Position numbers and translations under genes: made by a program
Assembly: GCA_951217055.1 (NCBI GenBank)
Contig: OX578283.1
Location: forward strand, 69,468,278 to 69,532,277
DNA from: Gerris lacustris
Lineage: Eukaryota > Arthropoda > Insecta > Hemiptera > Gerridae
Reading direction: 5' to 3'
DNA: 64,000 nt
The notes under the pieces: generated by a model
Seen by the model: the letters and a program-made list of their open reading frames with translations, nothing else
What the model was told of the DNA's origin: nothing
The model's database searches: none
Shown: in pieces, positions 56,497 to 64,000 of the stretch
Layout of the letters: each line of letters starts with the position of its first letter
How positions within the stretch are numbered: the stretch's first letter is position 1

Positions 56497-56712
56497 CGAC
56501 AGTCTTAAATTTCTTCAATATTTGACAGTGTTGCCAGAAAATGTTGTCTGGGTCGTTGGGTACCTTCCTCTTGAACTCCTTCTTACTGAGAGAGCAGACT
56601 AAGTAGCCGGGCAGGTTGATCCAGTCCTGCAAGTTGAGTCCGACTAGATCAAACTGCCTCCCCGCCCACACTAACCAGTGTTTAACATGTGACGGCTCCC
56701 ACTTCATAGGAT
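56497..56712 (-). CDS. ETS factor exon: SAM/Pointed domain
   Basis: Encodes (D)PMKWEPSHVKHWLVWAG, RQFDLVGLNLQDW, GYLVCSLSKKEFKRKVP and IFWQHCQILKKFKTV. The W-V-W...F...G..LCSL...F...P...IFW.H...L pattern is that of the Pointed domain. A two-residue insertion (INLPGYL for the usual ISGREL) is unusual. The acceptor TTTCAG lies just upstream and the donor is GTGAGT at 56496. Confidence 0.93.
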
Positions 56713-56990
56713 CTGAAACATACCGACCACTCTCTCATTTTTGTTCTCTTAAAAAATAAGTAGAAGAGTTGTAATAACATTGTACCAGTTTCTACAATTT
56801 CATACGGGAAGTAAATTCAACTGAACTTCCCTGAAAATGAAAAAGGAACAATTGTAGGTTTTACATTCACTTGTAACGTAAGTGTCTGCTTAAACAGTTA
56901 AAATAAATTATATTATTTTTGTTAAACATCAGTGTTGAATATTAAGGGGCCTTAGTAGACTTGGGGCCACTTGAGCCAGACGCTGACGTC
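56713..56990. other. ETS intron, non-coding
   Basis: No exon upstream of the Pointed exon is recognisable here. Confidence 0.45.
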
Positions 56991-57435
56991 AGCAAGACTG
57001 GCGCCAAGTGAACTACCCTACCGCAACCCCCCACCCCTTGTCTAGGTCAAGTTCTTGACCTACCTCACCCCCTGACCTACCTCAACCTTGTTGTTGTTTT
57101 GATTTTTGGTGCCTTCCCCCTCCCCTCCTACTTTTCGTATTTATTATTTTTGAATTTGCCGGGTTACCCCCCTCTGTGCCCCCCTCTTACGTCACGTGTC
57201 GGCCATGCTGGATTCTGAATTTTCGTATTTATTATTTTTGAATTTGCCGGGTTACCCCCCTCCTAGACTACCTAGTACGTCAATTACTTTTATTATTTTC
57301 AATTTGAATATAGCGCCCTCGCCTCTGAACCTGGGGCCTGTAAACGTTAAAAATGTATATCTGGGATTTGAACCCCGACTTCCCAGGTGCCGAGCGAAAA
57401 CGCTATCGCTTTAGACATTTGACCGCTTGGAAAAC
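56991..57435 (-). mobile_element. tRNA-derived SINE-like element, class II head
   Basis: The minus strand from about 57432 reads CCAAGCGGTCAAATGTCTAA, then GGGGTTCAAATCCCAGATAT (57350-57380), the A and B boxes of a Leu/Ser-like tRNA. The body is unusually GC-rich and contains a direct repeat, TCGTATTTATTATTTTTGAA..GGGTTACCCCCCTC, at about 57135 and 57223. Confidence 0.6.
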
Positions 57436-57650
57436 AATGTACAAATGCATCTATAAGAGAGAACAGAGGTCGACATTTTCATACTCTCTTTCTCTTTCCT
57501 ATACCTTATAAGGAGTAGAGAGAGAGGGAAGTAGAGCGAAGGCAAGGCTAACGGAAACGGCACGTGTTTTTTCCATTGTATTATTTTTTTGCTGACAAGC
57601 TTAGTTCTCTCATAATAATTTTATTAAATCAAATAATTTTATTTTTAGTT

Positions 57651-57651
<1 letters not shown>

Positions 57652-57688
<37 letters not shown>

Positions 57689-57814
57689 GTGTGTGTGTAT
57701 TTTCTTTCTTTGTCACTCTACAGCTCATATTTAATGATAAACTGAAAATTTTTAAAAACAATTTATTATATTATATATAAGTATTTAAGCAACTAACTAT
57801 ATAACACTTACACA

Positions 57815-57873
<59 letters not shown>
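57652..57873. repeat. (TA)n and (CA)n microsatellites
   Basis: (TA)n at 57655-57682, followed by a short GT tract, and (CA)n at about 57811-57873. Confidence 0.9.
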
Positions 57874-57875
<2 letters not shown>

Positions 57876-57893
57876 ATAACATATCCTTTAGTG

Positions 57894-58028
57894 CAGTGGT
57901 TCTTAACCTTTTGGTAACCACGGCCCTGACGGCCCCCTTAAAATCTCCAAATACATATAATATACTTAGTACCTAACTACCTTTCGAGGCCCCCTGGTGG
58001 GTCGCGGCCCCCCGGTTAAGAACCACTG
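57894..58028. mobile_element. hAT MITE (CAGTGGTTCTTAACC ends), perfect 8-bp duplication
   Basis: CAGTGGTTCTTAACC ... GGTTAAGAACCACTG, a 15-bp perfect terminal inverted repeat, flanked by CTTTAGTG at 57886-57893 and 58029-58036. 135 bp, no coding capacity. A textbook non-autonomous hAT element. Confidence 0.95.
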
Positions 58029-58036
58029 CTTTAGTG

Positions 58037-61000
58037 TATCTCTTTGTAATTTATCTATCACAAGTTAAAATTATATTATGTTAAAAAATACACAATAAAT
58101 TTTGTATTTAAATGCATATAGAATAATCTATAGTATGTAAGCATTTTTTATACACAGTTTGTGTAACAAAAGCTAGAGAAAGATATTTAATCGATGATTT
58201 TTTACAACTAAGATCTGTTGATTACTGTCTACATAATGACGTACAATGTGATAGCCCATTTAATAAGTTCCAAATACAATTTGAGAGCCAAGTATTACAA
58301 GAATAAATTGTTTAAAAATGATAAAGTACGAAATATAGTTGATTTCTATATTAGATGCAGGTTTGAAATGCAAGAAATATCTCCCCAAAGTCACTTAACA
58401 GAACTCTTTTTATTAGTTATTTTCTTAGTTTGAGATTATCACATGAGCTCTTCCCTGTATTGAACTTATGTCTCTATTAGAAAAACATACTGATTCTACA
58501 CTAGAGTAAATTAGATTCTTAACAATATTACTATGTTTTGAGGAACCTAATTAAAAAATAATACTAAGCAGTGCTATCCAGCTAGTATAACATAATAAAA
58601 TGTTTTTAAAAATATAATTCCAAAGCTGTTGTTTTATTTATTAAAAGCATAAATAGTTATATATAATTCAGAGGGATCATATAGGTAATATTAATAAATT
58701 CTTTGCATATATGTTCCAGCTACAGATCTTAAATACCCCTACATACATGTTAAATATATTGAGGTACAGCTCTAAAGACTTCTTACTTTGATACACTACC
58801 TCTGTTTATCATTAAATGGTAGGGAGTAACATATAAATAAATATGTTATCCTGTGATTGTCTAGGTACTAAAGCCTGTGTGTAGTGTCTCCAAGATGAGT
58901 TTTCAAAAATCATGAAGCTATGATTACTAAGTTGTTTGACATAATATACTTTTGTCTAGCAAATAACTTTAAATTTCATAACTTTATCATCCAGATTAGC
59001 ACTTAAATTTAAGAATAATGTTAAGGAGTTGGAATTAATCTAGTTAAACACAATGAAAAACAAAAGATTTTTATAAATTTTGATGTATATTGAAAAGTAA
59101 AACATAGTTATTAAGTTATTATATAGATACCCATAATTTTATCAGAAAAAATTAAAAAATCAACAGTATTGTGGTTGAAAGTTAAAACATAGTTGTTAAA
59201 TAAAAATTATTTACAAATATCTCACATAATTATAGTGCAAAAATTAAAATGTAAAAAATCGACAGTCTTGTGTACACAGTGTGTATACTGCATATTTATA
59301 TTCCATAATATTTTTATTCCAATGGATCATACCGAAAAACTATATCTAATTTTATTTATACTGTAATAGTATAATAATAAAAAACAGTATTATCACAGTA
59401 ATAATGAATGTTTTTAAAAAATCAAAATCTGTTGTAAACTGAATAGATAATAACATTTTTATGCACTCTTCATTAGCTTCTATTTCGTGTATCTCCTCCA
59501 ATGTGGCTGTACAATCTTGCCCGTGTAAAGCATCTCCCTTTGATCCCATCTCTATATTTTTTTTCTACTTCTTCCCCCTTAGTGAAGCTCATTTTAGGAC
59601 CCATTTTTCTTTCTGTTGCCACTTTATTATTTATTTTGTTACTTAGTGTGGTTTTAGGAAATGAAAATAGTTTAAAGACAGTCCATTTTTTTAAATTTCG
59701 TCTAATGGGTTTCTTAAATCTTTCTTGGAATATAAAAAAAAACACGTTGATATACCTTTCGGGACAATGTGGACGACAACCCGATTTAAAAAAACATTAC
59801 TAATATGTATTACCTATATGTCCCCTCTGAATTATATAGCTATTTAATGTATACAATGCGATCTGTGCATTTTTTACATCTGTTTAGACAGATACATGTC
59901 CCAGTTTTATATAACATTGTCGAAAAATAACTCTAAAATATTAAAAATAAGAACTCAAAAATCATAGCTTTGATCTTTTCAAATTACTTAATACTTTTGA
60001 TCTACGAAGTTATGTGTATGATATAATTAAAAACATTGTACATTTTATTGTTAACAACTGGAACAAATGGAAACAGAACTTTTTCTTAATAACTAGCATG
60101 CTGATTTTACAGTTGTCTTTTTTGATCTATAAAATTAAGCAGGCAAATGGAAATAGAACTTTTTCTAAATAACTAACCTGCTGTACTTAGACTACTTTCA
60201 TACAGTTTAATGTATGCAACTCGATCTGTGAAATTTGCAGTAACTTAAAATTCAAAAATGTATCATCAAATTAGCACTTAAATTTAAGAATAATGTTAAG
60301 GAGGTGGCAATAATCATCTATTTAAACACAATAAAAAACAAAATGTTTTTATAAATTTTAAAAGAAAAAGTAAAACATAGTTATTATATAGATACCCAAG
60401 GATACTCCAAACTTGTCCAGTGCTTTTCTTCACATTGGTGGGTGCTAACTGTTTTATCATTAGATGTTAAGGAGTAACTTGTAAATAAATTACCATGTAA
60501 TGGTCTAGGTACTAAAGACCTATAATGTTACATCCCTGTAAAGGAACAGGTCTTCTTCTTAAGGGGTATCCCATATAAAATAAATTACCTTATGATTGCC
60601 TATGCAGTAACGGTGCAATCATTTAAAGGACTATACGAATCTAGTCTATCATGTATATGCAACTACACAGTGCAAAGCACAATGTATATTTCATACATTC
60701 CTAGACAACAACCCTATGTTTACTTCTTTTATTAGTATCATAATAGTCTGAAAGAGTTTAATATGTTGTGTTTTATTATTACCAGATGTTAAGCCTTTCG
60801 AGACATTGTGGACGACAACCCGATTGAACTAAGATCAAAATGAATAGATGTAAAAGAAAACAATGTCACAATTACTCAAATACAATAGCTGTTTTGTCAT
60901 TGGATTGTACAACTATACTACACTTTCCTTCATAAGATGAATCTTATTATACTACAAGATATTTATTGTACCATCAATGGTATGTACATGTATGTTCACT

Positions 61001-63300
61001 CATTAGACATTCCTTGTCTTTTAAGAAATTAAAGGTTAGCCTATAAATAAACAACATGAGGGCTAACCATGTTTCTTTATTAGACCTTGCAAACATGCTA
61101 CCAATAAAAATGCTACTAAGCAGAAACCAAATGCATGTAAAGTCAATGCTAATTTTGATAATATAGAGCTCATAAAACTGACCAAATGACTAGTTAGCTG
61201 TTGTCTTTTAATTTAATTCGAAAACATATATATTTTTACACACCTATCAAACTATACAAATTATAGAAAAACCTAGTAAGATATTGTGAGTGTGTGATTT
61301 TGAATATAGAATTTTGAAATTTAAGTATTATAATTGATCCAGCACAAAATAAGGTTAAAAGTTTAAGTATTATAATTGATATAACACAAAGTATGGTTAA
61401 GATATTCGAAAACATATATTATATTATTGGTACAACTATCAAACTATACAAATTATAGGAAAACCTAGTAAGATATTGTGTGTGTGTGTGTGTGATTTTG
61501 AATATAGAATTTTGAAATTTAAGTATTATAATTGATCCAGCACAAAATAAGGTTAAAAGTTTAAGTATTATAATTGATATAACACAAAGTATGGTTAAGA
61601 TATTTATTTACGTAAGATATATACATATAAAAAGTAATTCATTCGTAAATTTGATAATAACATAATGTTAAGGGGGTACCCAGTGAATAAATAGCATGTT
61701 GTACATACAGTGTCCCGTCATTAGACTATCCTACTATCCTAGGGTTATATTACTAGATGCTGAGAGGATACCCAATGAATAAATACCCAGTGGTATGTAA
61801 CTTGTTATACTACACGATATTAGACACTTGTTAGTAACTTGTACAATCATTAAAAACATTTTATTATATTATACTAGATGTATACCCATGCTTAGTATTA
61901 TGTTATACAACTTTAATCAAACATCAGGAAACTAGTATCAAAATTGGCATTGACTTTTTATTATTTTCTTAGTGTGAGATTATCACATGTACATAAAATA
62001 TACATTTAAAATACAAATTAAATTAGACAGACAAGTATCACTATATTAGTTATGTTTAAGCGATAATCTTGGCATATGTGTTAGTATTAATAAAAAATCA
62101 TGAAACTAGTATCAAAATTAGCATTGACTTTTTACTTGTAATTGGTTTATAGTTAATAAAATTCTTATACATTTCAGACATCTCACTATAATCAGATTAT
62201 CATCTTTGTATTTGACTTGTATCTCTCTATTAGAAGAAATATGTATAGTTTACAATTACCTTATTAAACTTAAAAAAGTATGTTTAGCTTATGTTTTTAA
62301 GATAACTTAATATGATACTTATTCTACACCAGAGCGAATTAAATAGTGAGCAATATTACTAAGTTTTGATATAATATACTTTTGTGTATCTTCTTTAAAT
62401 TCGTCTACCAATAAGCTAAAAAATAATCATACACTATTAGGTCCTTATTACTAGGTATTTTCTTAGTATGAGATTATCACATGTATATAAAATATATATC
62501 CTAATATATTATGCTGTGAATGTCTAGGTACTAAAGGCCTATAATCTTCCAACCCTGTAAAGGAACAGTTCTTCTTATGGGGTACCCAAAATAAAATTGT
62601 GTTTTATTATTAGCTGTTAACAACCTATAAGGACTAACCATGTTTCTTTATTAGACGGTACAAGTATGCTCCGCGTTTTCTTCACCAGTCGAGGGTTATA
62701 CTACAGAATACTTGTGCTATCAGTGGTTTTTTACATGAATGTAAAAAACCTTAATTGGTCCATATACCTATAAAGGAACAGGCCTTGTTAAACGGTACCA
62801 TGCATAAAATGAATCAGCCCATTAAGACCTAAGGACTAACGGGGTTATCATTTAAAGGCCTATACAGATCTAGTAAATCGGGCAAATTTATAATTTTGTA
62901 CTGTATTTTGACAAAACCCCTATTCAGCGATACCAGCTTTAATCAAGTCTAAGGTATTCATGTTATGCTTCCTTTTTATTCTTTAATCAAAGAAAAAGAA
63001 AATGTTGAAATATTTGCAAGTCTAGCGAAAAATAATACTGGAGGTCATTGTTCGCAAACTATACTAGCTCTGTCTACTACCTTACTATATTACTACAGAT
63101 ATTATATATTACTAAGTTATTATATTATTCACATTATTTAATAACTTTTAGCAGTTCTAAATATCTTTCAACTCTCTTTATTACATCTGCCTATAGCAAT
63201 TCAGAATTCAATCTAAGGTACAAGTTCATCTTGATAAAAAAAAAAATTATTTTAAATTTTACTAGAAATAGTTAAAAAATTGTTACTTACAACTAATAAT
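58037..63300. repeat. Old diverged direct repeats, no gene
   Basis: Several phrases recur at long range: TTAGCACTTAAATTTAAGAA at 58997 and 60270; TGTGGACGACAACCCGAT at about 59768 and 60811; GTCTAGGTACTAAAG at 58859, 60503 and 62520; TAAAGGAACAG at 60540, 62558 and 62772. A ~190-bp tandem duplication covers about 61235-61620 (AAACTATACAAATTATAG). The pattern suggests an ancient complex repeat array. Short open frames are AT-rich and unremarkable. Confidence 0.55.
59352..59745 (-). pseudogene. Possible decayed coding segment, unidentified
   Basis: Two overlapping reverse frames of non-repetitive composition (FTKGEEVEKKYRDGIKG, then, after a one-frame change, DALHGQDCTATLEEIHEIEA) read like one charged, helical protein segment broken by a frameshift near 59537. 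No family is recognised. It could also be chance. Confidence 0.25.
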
Positions 63301-64000
63301 AAAAATTTAGAAATATGAAAGTTATTTAGCATATATTTAAAGTTGTTGTTATTAATTATTTTCATATATTTTTTTTGGTAGATGGATAAAACTTCGGATA
63401 TGATAATATGTGAATATAATCCTTCACATGTTCTAAAATTATCGAAATATCCCTATCACATTGGAAAATGTCATTTAAATGTAGACTTGAAAGAGAAAAT
63501 AGTTTAAATAAAAAAAATAAAGGTGTCGATGAATACAAGATGTTTAGGTCTTATACGCATTAATACAGTGTCAAAAGAAAAAATCTTATATCTCGATCCT
63601 GTATCTTCCGGTTTTTCTTGTACACCTCACAGTAAACTATTTGAATTTGTATGCGATGAAACATGGGATTAACTGTAAGAACTTAAACTAAAATTTAATA
63701 ATAAATAGTTAAATTTTTTAATATTATTTAAAAATTATAGTTAATATATTGTGTAACTGTTTCAAAAAGGCATTTACAGAAATTAATTAGTTTGTATGAA
63801 CATTATACTTTATTTTGGAGATAACAGAACAGGCTTAAACACAAAGTTTTTTTTGACCACTAGCAAAGCTATATTCAAAACAGAGTCAAAGATGAAAACA
63901 CACACAATAATAATAAATATAAAATATCTGAAAATTGTATAATATACATTGTTTGTACATGCATTTATATATTTTGTACAATCTTTTAGAGATTTTTAGT
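63301..64000. other. AT-rich non-coding
   Basis: No exon, repeat family or RNA gene could be supported up to the end of the window. Confidence 0.45.

Larger units (their letters stand above)
52458..56712 (-). other. ETS transcription factor gene, GABP-alpha/Ets97D type, 3' part
   Basis: Four exons on the minus strand give a SAM/Pointed domain, a Pro/Glu/Thr-rich linker and an ETS DNA-binding domain. GABP-alpha binds GGAA sites with an ankyrin-repeat partner and activates mitochondrial and housekeeping genes (family knowledge). The assignment rests on DP-x-x-W at the Pointed start, the phrase [13 protein letters not shown] and the FVYKFVCDLK..LGY C-terminal block, which fit GABP-alpha/Ets97D better than Ets-1/pointed. 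All junction phases agree: G|AT, G|CT, A|AT, then phase 0. The N-terminal part before the Pointed domain was not found in 56.7-64 kb, so a long intron is likely. Introns hold a hAT MITE, a tRNA-derived SINE and a 24.6-kb-family MITE. Confidence 0.9.

Overview
The window is AT-rich (GC clearly the minority), repeat-dense nuclear DNA of an arthropod, most likely an insect. The basis is two intron-containing genes of animal families, a tRNA-Ser-primed gypsy/errantivirus-type LTR element with an env remnant, and many hAT, pogo and Harbinger-like MITEs. The species cannot be fixed from the sequence. Gene density is very low: only the 3' parts of two genes can be supported.

Layout. 1-12.6 kb: stacked inverted-repeat elements, including a ~1.17 kb palindrome at 2.25-3.42 kb, a hairpin-rich repeat array at 5.9-8.1 kb and a pogo-type MITE at 8.7-9.1 kb. 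12.65-19.48 kb: a tandemly duplicated LINE-tail-like unit whose second copy carries a 5.4 kb LTR element (minus strand) with identical 244 bp LTRs and an internally deleted pol. 21.24-31.41 kb (+): six exons of a fatty acyl-CoA reductase gene. All five internal junctions keep phase. The Rossmann-start exons are missing and the introns are full of mobile elements. 31.4-52.4 kb: no convincing gene, only AT-rich DNA with MITEs, minisatellites and hAT derivatives. 52.46-56.71 kb (-): four exons of an ETS factor of the GABP-alpha/Ets97D type (SAM/Pointed domain, Pro/Glu-rich linker, split ETS domain). Its 5' exons were not found. 57-64 kb: a tRNA-derived SINE, a hAT MITE with a perfect target duplication, then old diverged direct repeats.

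The genes do not form an operon-like unit. The reductase makes fatty alcohols from fatty acyl-CoA, and the ETS factor is a transcriptional regulator. They converge (reductase +, ETS -) across about 21 kb of repeats.

The most unusual signal is a dispersed element family (5.9-8.1, 27.5-28.3 and 48.7-49.5 kb). Its 5' part is a string of about six hairpins. The four central ones share a core near GAGGC-NN-AGCC but have different arms, and several arms differ between copies in ways that keep pairing. Other items of interest are a 346 bp tandem unit containing a near-complete tRNA cloverleaf, and an LTR element that looks recently inserted although it lacks reverse transcriptase.
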